Source: an uncultured Pelagibacteraceae bacterium
GTDB taxonomy: Bacteria > Pseudomonadota > Alphaproteobacteria > Pelagibacterales > Pelagibacteraceae
Assembly: GCA_902543485.1 (NCBI GenBank)
Contig: CACBYP010000004.1
Span: forward strand, 74,501 to 138,500
Direction of reading: 5' to 3'
DNA length: 64,000 nucleotides
This document shows positions 40,377-48,855 of the stretch, one piece after another. Made by a program: the position numbers and the translations under genes. The number at the start of each line of letters is the position of its first letter. Within the stretch, counting starts at the first letter, position 1. The notes under the pieces are model-generated. The model was not told the DNA's origin. It searched no databases and saw nothing but the letters and a program-made list of their open reading frames with translations.

Positions 40377-42857
40377 ATGTCAAAAAATAAGATAACTGCA
40401 GTTCTTGGACCTACAAATACTGGCAAAACTTTTTTAGCAATAGAAACGATGCTTTCTTTTGACTCTGGAATGATAGGATTTCCATTAAGGCTATTAGCAA
40501 GAGAAGTATACGACAAAATAATACAAAAAGTAGATGCCTCAAAGGTGGCTCTAATCACCGGTGAAGAAAAAATTATACCAATTAATGCAAAGTATTTTTT
40601 GTGCACCGTGGAATCAATGCCTGTTGACAAAGTATTAGATTTTGTGGGCATAGATGAAATTCAAATGTGCTCTGATCACGAGCGAGGTCATATTTTTACA
40701 GATAGATTGTTAAATCTGAGAGGTGATAAATTAACAATGCTAATGGGTTCTAATACTATAAAAAGTATTATTCAAAAACTTGATGATGATATTGAGTTTA
40801 TAAATAAACAGAGATTATCAAAACTTTCATTTGGGGGACATAAGAAAATTTCAAGAATTGAAAGAAAAAGCGTAGTTATAGCTTTTTCAACAGAAGAAGT
40901 TTATGCAATTGCAGAACTTATAAGAAGACAAAAAGGTGGAGCAGCTATTGTTATGGGATCCCTCAGTCCAAAAACTAGAAATGCTCAAGTAAATTTATAT
41001 CAATCAGGAGATGTTGATTACCTAGTGGCTACAGATGCGATTGGAATGGGAATAAATATGGACTTAGATCATGTTTACTTCTCAAACTTAAAAAAATTTG
41101 ATGGGAAAAAAATAAGAAGATTGAAAATCTCTGAAATTGGACAAATTTCAGGAAGAGCTGGTCGATATTTAAATGATGGCAGTTTTGGTATTACGGGAGA
41201 TTGTGACGAAATTAATCCAGAGGAAATTGAATTATTAGAAGATCATAATTTTCCTGAAATACAGAATATATTTTGGAGAAATTCAAATTTAAATTTTAAT
41301 AATAAAGAAACTTTGCTAAAATCATTGGATGAGAGGCCCAAAAAAGATTGGTTAAGAAGAGTTGGAGAATGTGAAGATGAAAAAGTTTTAAAATATTTTT
41401 TAAAAGAAAATAATATTACTGTAGATGATAACTCAGATATCTTGAAAACCCTTTGGGAATGCTGTCAAATTCCTGATTTTGTTAAAAAAACTTACGGTCA
41501 CCATTTGGAAGTCGTGAACAAAGTTTTTAACTTTTTAACATGTGAAGATCAAAAAGTACCAAACCATTATATGAAAAAACAGCTTTCTATGCTTGATAAA
41601 CTAGACGGAAATGTAGACTCTATTTCAAATAGAATATCTAACGTTAGAACTTGGTCATATGTTTCAAATAAGTCTAACTGGGTTGAAAATCAAGATTATT
41701 GGATTGAAAGAACTAAGAACTTAGAAGATAAATTATCAGACCGACTTCATGATGAGTTAACTAAAACATTTATCGATAAAAGAGCTAGTGTTTTAGCAAA
41801 AGGACTAAAGCAAGATATAGAATTAAAAACTGAAATTCTTGAAAAGGAAAGGGTATTAATTAACGGACAGTACATAGGAATTTTAAAAGGATTAAAACTA
41901 CAATTAGATTTAAAAATTGATGCTTTAGACGCAGATATCAAATCATTAAAGAAGGCTGCAAGACAAAATGTTGGGCCTGAAATAATAAGTAGAATGAAAC
42001 AAATAATTGGCACAGGTCTAATAGAATTAAAAGATGATTTTAAAATATATTGGAATGGAGATCCCATAGCAAAACTTGTGGCTGGCTCAGATTATCTAAA
42101 TCCAAAAATAGATTTAATAATTGACGAAATGATTGAAAATGATGAGAGAAATAAATTAAATGAATACCTTAATAAATGGATAATTAAAAAAATTACAAAT
42201 GAACTCAACAGCCTTATTGAGTTGAAAAACATAAAAGAGGAAAATCCTGAACTTAGAGCTTTAGCGTACAGACTTTATGAAAATAACGGTGTCATAAAAA
42301 GATCAAATATTTCTGAATATTTAAAAAGAATAAATCAAAATGATAGAAAAAAATTAAGAAGACTTGGAGTTAAATTTGGGAGGTACCATATTTTTTTATT
42401 TAAGTTATTTAAACCTAGCTCAGTTTTACTGCGAACAACATTATGGAAAAATTATAATAATAAATTTTTGAATTTATTGCCACCAACATTTGGTTTAAAT
42501 TTTTTAGATAATATGAAATCAGCAAATAAGGATTTTATGTTATTATGTGGTTTTGAAAAATTTGATAACATGTTTGTTAGAATAGATATTCTTGAAAGAT
42601 TATTTTTATTAATATTTAATTCTGAAAAAGATGACAAAAAAGAAGTGAAAGTAGTTTCAGAAATGTTAAATCTTCTTGGCTGTTCTAAAGAAAACTTTAA
42701 AAAGTTGTTAAAAAAGATGGATTATAAGATTTACGAGAAGGAAAAAGATCTTTTCATTAAATATCTTCCATTAAAAAAGAAGATTAAGAAAAAAGTTGAC
42801 AAAAAAGACTATTCAAATAATCCATTCAGTATATTAGATCGATTAAATTTAAAATAA
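40377..42857 (+). CDS. SUV3-like superfamily 2 RNA helicase
   Basis: An 826-residue helicase related to mitochondrial SUV3, common in alphaproteobacteria. Motif I GPTNTGKT is at 11-18, motif II appears as DEIQM (near 91), and the second RecA domain has ATDAIGMGINMDLDHVYF and motif VI QISGRAGRY. The long C-terminal part (about 330-826) is alpha-helical and ends in a lysine-rich tail. In mitochondria SUV3 works with PNPase in RNA decay; the bacterial role is less known. The stop shares a base with the TerB-like ATG, starting a four-gene run with the ferredoxin and carD. Confidence 0.9.
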   Translation: MSKNKITAVLGPTNTGKTFLAIETMLSFDSGMIGFPLRLLAREVYDKIIQKVDASKVALITGEEKIIPINAKYFLCTVESMPVDKVLDFVGIDEIQMCSDHERGHIFTDRLLNLRGDKLTMLMGSNTIKSIIQKLDDDIEFINKQRLSKLSFGGHKKISRIERKSVVIAFSTEEVYAIAELIRRQKGGAAIVMGSLSPKTRNAQVNLYQSGDVDYLVATDAIGMGINMDLDHVYFSNLKKFDGKKIRRLKISEIGQISGRAGRYLNDGSFGITGDCDEINPEEIELLEDHNFPEIQNIFWRNSNLNFNNKETLLKSLDERPKKDWLRRVGECEDEKVLKYFLKENNITVDDNSDILKTLWECCQIPDFVKKTYGHHLEVVNKVFNFLTCEDQKVPNHYMKKQLSMLDKLDGNVDSISNRISNVRTWSYVSNKSNWVENQDYWIERTKNLEDKLSDRLHDELTKTFIDKRASVLAKGLKQDIELKTEILEKERVLINGQYIGILKGLKLQLDLKIDALDADIKSLKKAARQNVGPEIISRMKQIIGTGLIELKDDFKIYWNGDPIAKLVAGSDYLNPKIDLIIDEMIENDERNKLNEYLNKWIIKKITNELNSLIELKNIKEENPELRALAYRLYENNGVIKRSNISEYLKRINQNDRKKLRRLGVKFGRYHIFLFKLFKPSSVLLRTTLWKNYNNKFLNLLPPTFGLNFLDNMKSANKDFMLLCGFEKFDNMFVRIDILERLFLLIFNSEKDDKKEVKVVSEMLNLLGCSKENFKKLLKKMDYKIYEKEKDLFIKYLPLKKKIKKKVDKKDYSNNPFSILDRLNLK

Positions 42858-43282
42858 TGTTCAATTTGTTCAAAAAAGAAAATAAAAAAATTAATAATAA
42901 GGATCATTTATCTTTGATTAGTATAGCTGCATTGCTAATACACTCTGCAAAAATTGATGAAAATTTTACTGAGAAAGAAAAAACTATAATAAAAAATGCA
43001 TTAATAGAAATGGGAGCAGAAGAAAAAAATTTAGATGAAATATTGAATGATGCAGAAGAAAAAGAAAGAGACGCAAATCAAATATTAGAATTTACTAGAG
43101 AAGTAAAAAATAAAAATATTGATGAAAAAAAGATAGTTATTGAAGCATTATGGAATATTATTTACTCAGACGAAAATGCTGATATGTATGAAACAAACTT
43201 AATGAGAAGATTATCGGGATTATTATACCTTGATCCAAAAATAGTTGGCGACATTAAAGAAAAAATAAAATTAAAACAGTGA
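42857..43282 (+). CDS. TerB-like (DjlA N-terminal-like) helical protein
   Basis: A 141-residue acidic helical protein matching the TerB/DjlA-N domain: [24 protein letters not shown] (split: [13 protein letters not shown], then [11 protein letters not shown]) near 20-43 and [22 protein letters not shown] near 94-115. The two acidic turns (DENFT, DENAD) are the presumed metal-binding sites of the fold. The name reflects the fold; there is no sign of a tellurite operon. Related proteins in alphaproteobacteria are often next to carD or ferredoxin genes. It overlaps fdxA by four bases (GTGA). Confidence 0.8.
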   Translation: MFNLFKKENKKINNKDHLSLISIAALLIHSAKIDENFTEKEKTIIKNALIEMGAEEKNLDEILNDAEEKERDANQILEFTREVKNKNIDEKKIVIEALWNIIYSDENADMYETNLMRRLSGLLYLDPKIVGDIKEKIKLKQ

Positions 43283-43605
43283 CATACTTGGTTAATGATA
43301 AATGTATAAAATGTAAACACACAACATGCGTGGATGTTTGCCCAGTTGATTGTTTTTATGAGGGCAAAAATATGCTTGTAATTAAACCGGATGAGTGTAT
43401 AGATTGTGGCGTTTGCGAGCCTGAATGTCCAGTTGATGCAATAGTTTCAGATACTGAGCCAGGAAGCGAAAAATGGTTAGAGGTTAACTCGAAGTATTCA
43501 GAAATTTGGCCAAATATTTCTGAAACAAAAGATCCTCTTCCGGATCATGAAAAATACAAAAATGAAAAAGATAAGTTTGATAAATACTTTGAAGAAAACA
43601 TTTAA
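43279..43605 (+). CDS. fdxA: 7Fe ferredoxin, FdxA type
   Basis: A 108-residue ferredoxin with two cluster motifs: C9-x2-C12-x4-C17-x3-C21 with C25 beyond ([17 protein letters not shown]), and [12 protein letters not shown]. This is the 3Fe-4S plus 4Fe-4S arrangement of FdxA. The C-terminal part, rich in charged residues, is typical of alphaproteobacterial FdxA. The start is GTG, overlapping the TerB-like stop. It carries electrons at low potential for unidentified partners. Its 3' end is overlapped by the start of carD. Confidence 0.92.
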   Translation: MTYLVNDKCIKCKHTTCVDVCPVDCFYEGKNMLVIKPDECIDCGVCEPECPVDAIVSDTEPGSEKWLEVNSKYSEIWPNISETKDPLPDHEKYKNEKDKFDKYFEENI

Positions 43606-44428
43606 AACAAAAAAAACTGAAAAAAAAAGAAAAATCAAAAAATCAGTTATCAAACAAAAAAAAGAAAAAATTGTCGTAAAACAAAAAAAAGAAAAAGTTT
43701 TAAAGAAACCAAAAGCAAAAATACAAAAAAAATCTCCTAAAAAAGCTTCAAAGCTAAAAACTCTTAAGAACGAAAAGAAAGAAGTAACTGAAAATAACAC
43801 AAATTTGCTGCGTATTCCAAAAAACAGCGAACAAAAGCCCGAAATTAAAAAAGTTAAAAAACAAGATACAGAAAAAAAAGAATACAAAATCAAAGATTAT
43901 GTTGTTTATCCAAAACATGGTGTTGGTCAAATCACTGAATTTAAAAAAATGAATATTGGAGGTATTGAGATTGAAACTTACATAATGAAATTTGAAAAAG
44001 ACAAAGCTAATGGAATGGTTCCTGTTAATAAACAGTCACATTTAAGACCATTAGCAACAATTAACCAAGTAAATAAATGTATAAGTATTTTAAAAAGTAA
44101 ACCTAAAATCAAAAGAAGCATGTGGAGTAGGAGAGCACAAGAATACGAAGCGAAAATATCATCTGGTAAAATCTATGAGTTAGCGGAAGTTGTAAGAGAT
44201 TTAAATAAAGGGGATGATCTTATGGTTGATCAGTCGTATAGTGAAAGACAGTTATTTGAAAAAGCTTATGATAGAATTCTTACTGAATTTCAAATCGTTT
44301 TAGATATAAGCTTGGAGGACACTCAAAAAAAACTCGATAAAGCTCTAAAAAGAAATTTAGAAAAACAAGTTCAGAAGACTGAAATAAAGCCAGCGGAAGA
44401 AGAAATTTCTGAAGAAATAGCTAAATAA
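43547..44428 (+). CDS. carD: CarD/CdnL-family RNA polymerase-binding regulator with long lysine-rich N-terminal tail
   Basis: The C-terminal part from about residue 113 is a full CarD-like domain: [17 protein letters not shown], then the helical DNA-binding part with [15 protein letters not shown] and AEVVRDL. CarD/CdnL binds the RNA polymerase beta subunit and stabilises open complexes at rRNA and other promoters. Ahead of it lies a tail of about 100 residues dominated by Lys, with few hydrophobic residues, resembling histone H1-like tails. The start is uncertain: ATG 43547 overlaps fdxA by 59 bases, ATG 43562 and TTG 43589 are alternatives, the last reducing overlap to 17. All keep most of the tail. 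Confidence 0.88.
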   Translation: MKNTKMKKISLINTLKKTFKTKKTEKKRKIKKSVIKQKKEKIVVKQKKEKVLKKPKAKIQKKSPKKASKLKTLKNEKKEVTENNTNLLRIPKNSEQKPEIKKVKKQDTEKKEYKIKDYVVYPKHGVGQITEFKKMNIGGIEIETYIMKFEKDKANGMVPVNKQSHLRPLATINQVNKCISILKSKPKIKRSMWSRRAQEYEAKISSGKIYELAEVVRDLNKGDDLMVDQSYSERQLFEKAYDRILTEFQIVLDISLEDTQKKLDKALKRNLEKQVQKTEIKPAEEEISEEIAK

Positions 44429-44432
44429 AAAA

Positions 44433-44465
44433 AACGCTCCTCACGCAAGCGCCATGAGAAGCGTT
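44433..44465 (-). terminator. Intrinsic terminator of the basic peptide gene, at the convergent junction with carD
   Basis: Arms AACGCT (44433-44438) and AGCGTT (44460-44465), extended inward by CTCA/TGAG after a one-base mismatch. On the minus strand the stem is followed directly by eight T and more AT, so it is a strong terminator for the small gene at 44488-44571. On the plus strand the following bases (ATTTAATAAAAAG) are a poor tail, so it probably terminates carD less well. Confidence 0.85.
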
Positions 44466-44487
44466 ATTTAATAAAAAGAATACTAAA

Positions 44488-44571
44488 CTATTTTCTTCTT
44501 CTCTTCTTAGCTTTTTTCTTAGCTTTTTTCTTAGTTTTCTTTTTAGCAGCTTTTTTTCTTCTTTTAGCCAT
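44488..44571 (-). CDS. 27-residue extremely basic peptide, possible nucleoid or RNA-binding miniprotein
   Basis: A 27-codon gene: 15 Lys and 5 Arg of 27 residues, the rest Ala, one Thr and the initiator Met, and no acidic or hydrophobic residue. It begins MAKRRKKAAKKKTKKK and ends in RRRK, with a repeated KKKA unit encoded by 12-base repeats. A strong GGGAG ribosome-binding site lies six bases before the ATG. It has a perfect TTGACA -35, a hairpin at the 5' end of the predicted leader, and an eight-T intrinsic terminator, so it looks like a complete, highly expressed unit. Composition resembles histone H1-like tails and the N-terminal tail of CarD next door. Function unknown. Confidence 0.7.
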   Translation of the reverse strand: MAKRRKKAAKKKTKKKAKKKAKKRRRK

Positions 44572-44592
44572 CTTTAGCTCCCTTTTTTTATT

Positions 44593-44611
44593 ACGAATCT
44601 TTTTGATTCGT
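44593..44611 (-). promoter_or_regulatory. 5' leader hairpin of the basic peptide mRNA
   Basis: A perfect 7-base inverted repeat, ACGAATC and GATTCGT, around a 5-base loop. It lies just inside the predicted transcription start (about 44616) and some ten bases before the Shine-Dalgarno sequence. Hairpins at the extreme 5' end often protect bacterial mRNAs from decay. It could instead be an operator. Confidence 0.55.
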
Positions 44612-44622
44612 TTAATTACCTT

Positions 44623-44651
44623 TTTGTAATTTTTTTGAATAGTTATGTCAA
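44623..44651 (-). promoter_or_regulatory. Promoter of the basic peptide gene
   Basis: On the minus strand TTGACA (44651-44646) is a perfect -35 and TACAAA (44628-44623) a fair -10, with exactly 17 bases between. The predicted start near 44616 gives a leader of about 45 bases containing the hairpin and GGGAG. The remaining DNA up to 44756 is very AT-rich with no other feature I can name. Confidence 0.6.
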
Positions 44652-44756
44652 TTACATAATTTTTAGAATTTTTTTAATTTTTTTTTTATAAAAAATAAAA
44701 AATAAATAATTAAAAAAAGTTACGTAAAATAAGGATTATTAAACAAATTTTTTTAC

Positions 44757-46463
44757 TTAATTATAAAGCTCTTCAAAATTTTTTTTATATTTATTTATAA
44801 TTTTATATCTTTTTAACTTTAATGTTGGTGTTAACATTCCATTTTCAATTGAAAATTTTTCATTTATTGAAAAGAACTTTTTAATATTTTCTATTTTTGA
44901 AAGATTATTATTCAAATTATTTATTGAATTATGAATTTCTTCATTTGTAATATTAGTAAATTCGTCTTTTAAAACTAATAATGCTACCAAATAAGGTTTG
45001 TTGTCTCCATACACTACCGCTTGATCAATAAAGTCTAAGTTTACTAATTCATTTTCAATTTTTAATGGAGAAATATTATCTCCACCAGGAGTGATGAGAA
45101 TATCTTTTTTTCTGTCTGTAATTTTTAAAAAATTATTTTCAAATACTCCAATATCTCCAGTATGAAGCCAGCCATCTTTTAAGACTTTTTCAGTCTCTTC
45201 TTTATTATTCCAATAGCCCAACATAACATTTTCACCTTTTACTAATATTTCTCCATCATCAGCTATTTTTACTGCATTTCCCTTAAATGGCGGACCAACG
45301 GTATCTATTCTGATATCATTTATTGGATTACAGCTTACCACCGGAGAAGTTTCTGTTAGCCCATAACCTTGCAGAGTTGGTAAACCAATAGCATTCAAAA
45401 AATACCCAACCTCTTTATCTAAGGCACCACCTCCAGAAACAAAAGTTTTAAGAGATCCTCCAAATTGTGATTTTATTTTTTTTCTAACCATTTTCTCTAA
45501 AATTCTATCTTGGATTTTTTCGAAAATAGTTAAATTTTCTTTTTTAATTTTTTTTAGACCTAATTCTAACATTTTAAAAATTAATTTTTTTTTCAATCCT
45601 GTAGCTTTTTTAAAACTTGCATTAATTTTTTGATAAAGATTTTGATAAAATCTTGGTACAGCTGTCATGATTTCAGGAGAACAATCACCCATATTTTTAA
45701 CCAATTTATCGATGCTCTCTGCGTAAAAAATTCTAGCTGCTACAGTAATTTGTACAAATTGAACAGTGTGCTCGTAAGAATGTGAAAGTGGAAGCCATGT
45801 AAGGAACCTGGGCTGTTCTTTAGACAATAACGGTTTTAAAATATCTATTGCGCCCTCACAATTATTTAAGATACCTCCATGACTTAAAATTACTCCCTTG
45901 GGATTTCCTTGAGTACCTGATGTATAAATTATGCAAGACGGATCTTTTCTTGAGGCCAATGATTTATGAATTGGTATATTTTTTTTATTATTTTGAATTA
46001 AATCTTTTAAATTAATATATTCATTTTCTATATTTGTTAATTTTTCAAAGGAAAATATTTTTTTTATAAATTTTTTGTCTTTAATAATATTTTTCAATTT
46101 ATTAAATTGTTCGTCATTTGAAACAAAAATTACACTTGGAGTGCAATCATTAAGAATATAATTATAGTCATTTTCTGCATAAGTTGTGTAAGCTGGAACA
46201 GTTATCCCATCTGATAACATTATAGATAAGTCTGTGATAAACCATTCAGGTCTATTTTCAGAAATTAATAAACACCTATCACCTTTTGATATTACTTTTC
46301 TTAATTCATTAGAAACTAAACTAATAAAATCATATGTTTCTTGCCACGAATAATTTTTTCTTTTATCACCTAAAGTTGACAATAATATTTTGTCTTTGTT
46401 AGTTTGTTGATTAAATTGATCAAAAAACAATTCAGTTAGATTATTAATTTGTTTCAAGTTCAT
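44757..46463 (-). CDS. Long-chain acyl-CoA synthetase (AMP-binding)
   Basis: A 568-residue adenylate-forming enzyme of the long-chain acyl-CoA synthetase type. The ATP motif is YTSGTQGNPKGVILSHGG, with QGYGLTETSPVV and DGWLHTGDIG further on and ITDRKKDILITPGGDNISP as the hinge. It activates fatty acids for degradation or lipid synthesis. I use the ATG at 46463; an in-frame TTG at 46481 would run into the 3' end of tRNA-Leu. The ATG lies nine bases after the tRNA CCA end, so the two are probably co-transcribed. Confidence 0.92.
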   Translation of the reverse strand: MNLKQINNLTELFFDQFNQQTNKDKILLSTLGDKRKNYSWQETYDFISLVSNELRKVISKGDRCLLISENRPEWFITDLSIMLSDGITVPAYTTYAENDYNYILNDCTPSVIFVSNDEQFNKLKNIIKDKKFIKKIFSFEKLTNIENEYINLKDLIQNNKKNIPIHKSLASRKDPSCIIYTSGTQGNPKGVILSHGGILNNCEGAIDILKPLLSKEQPRFLTWLPLSHSYEHTVQFVQITVAARIFYAESIDKLVKNMGDCSPEIMTAVPRFYQNLYQKINASFKKATGLKKKLIFKMLELGLKKIKKENLTIFEKIQDRILEKMVRKKIKSQFGGSLKTFVSGGGALDKEVGYFLNAIGLPTLQGYGLTETSPVVSCNPINDIRIDTVGPPFKGNAVKIADDGEILVKGENVMLGYWNNKEETEKVLKDGWLHTGDIGVFENNFLKITDRKKDILITPGGDNISPLKIENELVNLDFIDQAVVYGDNKPYLVALLVLKDEFTNITNEEIHNSINNLNNNLSKIENIKKFFSINEKFSIENGMLTPTLKLKRYKIINKYKKNFEELYN

Positions 46464-46471
46464 ATATTTTT

Positions 46472-46558
46472 TGGTGGGCAAAGAGAGAATCGAACTCTCA
46501 CAGTATTGCTACTATTGGATTTTGAGTCCAACGCGTCTACCAGTTCCGCCATTCGCCC
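46472..46558 (-). tRNA. tRNA-Leu (CAA)
   Basis: On the minus strand the gene begins GGGCGAATGGCGGAACTGG and ends TTTGCCCACCA, so the acceptor stem pairs with one G-T and CCA is encoded. The anticodon arm TTGGA-CTCAAAA-TCCAA places CAA at 46522-46524. The long variable arm and GAGAGTTCGATTCTC T-arm fit class II leucine tRNA. CAA reads the UUG codon. Confidence 0.97.
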
Positions 46559-46578
46559 ATTTATTTTTAGTTTCATAG

Positions 46579-46613
46579 AATATAAATAATAGTATTAAAA
46601 CACTATTTATATT
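46579..46613. repeat. Inverted repeat upstream of the YqaA/DedA-family gene
   Basis: Perfect 10-base arms AATATAAATA (46579-46588) and TATTTATATT (46604-46613) around 15 bases, in the 65-base spacer between tRNA-Leu and the membrane protein gene. The right arm ends ten bases before the ATG at 46624. It could be an operator or a leader hairpin, and each arm also contains -10-like TATAAA sequence reading outward. Chance is possible. Confidence 0.35.
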
Positions 46614-46623
46614 AAAAGAAAAT

Positions 46624-47232
46624 ATGTTTAAGGAACTATTTAATAAAACAATTAAACTTGCAGGACATAAAAATTCAAAAAAAATTTTAGGTTTTATTTC
46701 TTTTATTGAGAGTTTCATATTTCCTATTCCACCAGATGTTCTTATTATTCCAATGACTATTGCCGACAGACAAAGATGGATGAAGATAGCAATTATTGCT
46801 ACGACAGGATCCGTCTTTGGTGCATGTTTGGGATATTTCATAGGATATGTTTTTTTCAATGAAATTGGAATTAAGATTTTTGAGCTTTACGGTGTAGATA
46901 ATACTTCATTTTTAAAAGATAAAATTTCATCAGATGGAGGGGTTTTTGCATGGGCAACGTTGCTGGCTATAGCGGGTTTTACACCCATACCCTTTAAATT
47001 ACTCACAATAACAAGTGGGTTTGTTCAATTTAATATTGTCTATTTTATAATTGTCTCCTTGGTAACAAGAGGATCTAGATTTTTTATAATAGCTTTCTTG
47101 GTTGGAAATTTTGGTCCTACTATGAAAACAATAATTGAAAAAAAGCTGCTTAAAGTTTCAATTATAATTTCAATTGTATTAATAGTTTTTGCTTTTTTAA
47201 TTTATAAATTTTTACAAAACTTTATGAACTAA
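46624..47232 (+). CDS. YqaA/DedA-family inner membrane protein
   Basis: A 202-residue membrane protein with about four to five hydrophobic segments. The DedA-type re-entrant motifs are visible: FISFIESFIFPIPPDVLIIPM near 24-44 (FIESFIFPIPPDV) and IAGFTPIPFKLLTITSGF near 119-136. These proteins are related to SNARE-associated (VTT) flippases and help membrane lipid balance and envelope integrity. It starts a four-gene run with dsbB and coq7 on the plus strand; one base separates its stop from dsbB. Confidence 0.88.
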   Translation: MFKELFNKTIKLAGHKNSKKILGFISFIESFIFPIPPDVLIIPMTIADRQRWMKIAIIATTGSVFGACLGYFIGYVFFNEIGIKIFELYGVDNTSFLKDKISSDGGVFAWATLLAIAGFTPIPFKLLTITSGFVQFNIVYFIIVSLVTRGSRFFIIAFLVGNFGPTMKTIIEKKLLKVSIIISIVLIVFAFLIYKFLQNFMN

Positions 47233-47233
47233 A

Positions 47234-47707
47234 ATGAATTTTATTTTTAAAAGAAAAAATATTTATTTATTAATTTTTATATACTCAATTATTGCTATAT
47301 TATCTGCGATCTACATTGAAAAAGTTCTCGGGTATTTGCCTTGTAAATTATGTATTTATCAAAGAATTCCTTTTTTAGTAGCGATCTTCATTTGTTTTTT
47401 GGGATATAACTATATTAAATCTGATAGAATATTAATTGCTTTAATCATTACATTCACACTGAGCACTGCTCTTGCAGGATATCATTTTGGTATAGAAAAT
47501 GGCTTTTTTGATGAATATGCTGGTTGCACAAACACAAATATAGATATCACGAATAAAGAAAAAATAATCGAAAGTCTTGGAATGGTAAAAAATTGTAAAG
47601 ATGTAGAGTTTACTATTTTAGGCATATCTTTATCTGGATTAAATTTTTTAACATCTTTACTAATTGTGTTATTTTCGCTAAGAGCTCTTGTTTATGAAAA
47701 AAACTAA
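47234..47707 (+). CDS. dsbB: DsbB-like disulfide bond formation protein
   Basis: A 157-residue inner membrane protein with four transmembrane segments. The quinone-linked cysteine pair is C37-x2-C40 (LPCKLCIYQR) and the second periplasmic pair is C98 and C121. DsbB reoxidises DsbA and passes electrons to ubiquinone. No dsbA is in the window. It overlaps the COQ7 gene by 14 bases from that gene's ATG. Confidence 0.92.
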   Translation: MNFIFKRKNIYLLIFIYSIIAILSAIYIEKVLGYLPCKLCIYQRIPFLVAIFICFLGYNYIKSDRILIALIITFTLSTALAGYHFGIENGFFDEYAGCTNTNIDITNKEKIIESLGMVKNCKDVEFTILGISLSGLNFLTSLLIVLFSLRALVYEKN

Positions 47708-48227
47708 CAAAAGAAAATTAGAAGAATTTATTAGAGTTGATCACGCAGGCGAAAGAGGTGCAATTAAAATATATGAAGGTCAACTTTTAGCACTGAAAAC
47801 ATTTAAAAAGGATCCTGAACTATTAAAATTAGTAGAAGAAATGAGAGAACATGAGCAAGAACATAGTGATTTTTTTGAAAATGAAATCAGAGAAAGAAAT
47901 ATAAAACCAACTAAATTTTTACCACTATGGGATCTATTGGGAGTAGGTTTGGGTTTTGGCTCAACAATATTAGGAAAAAAGGCAGCAATGCTGTGCACAG
48001 CTTCTGTTGAGGAAGTAATTGATAAACATTACCAAAGTCAAATAGATCAATTACAAGATGATGAGAAAAAACTTAGAGAAAAAATTAAAAAATTTAGAGC
48101 TGATGAATTAGAACATAAAGATATTGCATATGAGCACGGCGCAACAAAAAAAGGATTATATTCAGTGATGGATAAAATTATTAAAACGGGCTCAAAAATT
48201 GCTATAAATATCTCTGAAAAAATTTAA
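47694..48227 (+). CDS. coq7: COQ7-type demethoxyubiquinone hydroxylase
   Basis: A 177-residue di-iron carboxylate protein of the COQ7/CLK-1 group, which carries out a late hydroxylation in ubiquinone synthesis. Iron ligands appear in DHAGERGAIKIYEGQ (17-31), EHEQEHSDFF, SVEEVIDKHY and DELEHKDIA. I use the ATG at 47694; a TTG two codons earlier is possible. ubiE and ubiB at 57.7-60 kb belong to the same pathway. Its TAA overlaps the TAA of the convergent HNH gene in TTAA. Confidence 0.94.
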   Translation: MKKTNKRKLEEFIRVDHAGERGAIKIYEGQLLALKTFKKDPELLKLVEEMREHEQEHSDFFENEIRERNIKPTKFLPLWDLLGVGLGFGSTILGKKAAMLCTASVEEVIDKHYQSQIDQLQDDEKKLREKIKKFRADELEHKDIAYEHGATKKGLYSVMDKIIKTGSKIAINISEKI

Positions 48228-48796
48228 CTAGGATCTAATTCTACATCCCAATATAAATAATCCATCCAACTGCTATGTAAAAAATTAGGAGGAAAATTCT
48301 TCCCATTTCTATGAAGATCTTCTGTTGTTGGTTGAAAAGGCCATTGATTTAATTTCATTCCAGAATTTTTTAGCAATCTTCCACCTTTTTTTACATTACA
48401 TGCTGAGCATGCAGTAACAACGTTTTCCCAATCAGTTTTTCCACCTTTTGATCTTGGAAGAAGATGGTCAAAAGTTAGTTCATCGTTACTTCCACAATAT
48501 TGACAACTAAACTTATCTCGTAGAAAAACATTAAATCTTGTGAAATTTGGATTTGAACGAGGCTTTATAAAAGATTTTAATGCAATAACACTTGGTAACT
48601 GCATAGAGAATGATGGGCTTCTTATCATTCTATCATAATGACTTACAATGGACACTCTATCTAGAAAAACAGATTTAATAGCGTCTTGCCATGACCATAA
48701 TGATAAAGGATAATAGCTTAATGGTCTGTAATCTGCGTTAAGGACTAGAGCTGGACATTTTTCTAGTGAAAGGTTTTCATTGATCATCATAGTCAT
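48224..48796 (-). CDS. HNH endonuclease family protein
   Basis: A 190-residue protein with an HNH nuclease domain at about 90-140: FSCQYCGSNDELTFDHLLPR followed by GGKTDWENVVTACSACNVKKG. This gives two CxxC zinc pairs and the H...N...H-type core with DH at the metal site. The N-terminal part (CPALVLNADYRPLSYYPLSLW) and Trp-rich C-terminus are those of a conserved chromosomal family found widely in alphaproteobacteria, not of a mobile homing enzyme. The role is unknown. Confidence 0.88.
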   Translation of the reverse strand: MTMMINENLSLEKCPALVLNADYRPLSYYPLSLWSWQDAIKSVFLDRVSIVSHYDRMIRSPSFSMQLPSVIALKSFIKPRSNPNFTRFNVFLRDKFSCQYCGSNDELTFDHLLPRSKGGKTDWENVVTACSACNVKKGGRLLKNSGMKLNQWPFQPTTEDLHRNGKNFPPNFLHSSWMDYLYWDVELDPS

Positions 48797-48855
48797 AATT
48801 ATTTAATATATTATATATTATTATTAATCAATGTAACAAAATAAATTAATTATCT

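Noticed and set aside
42857-43282. A tellurite-resistance operon
   Set aside because: Only a TerB-like fold is present, without TerC/TerD/TerE neighbours; the neighbours are a helicase, ferredoxin and CarD.
43498-43893. Long Phe/Leu-rich open frame on the minus strand
   Set aside because: It is the mirror of the lysine-rich carD tail (AAA codons read as TTT) and has no family features.
46464-46481. TTG start of the acyl-CoA synthetase at 46481
   Set aside because: It would run into the 3' end of tRNA-Leu; the ATG at 46463 gives the normal family start.
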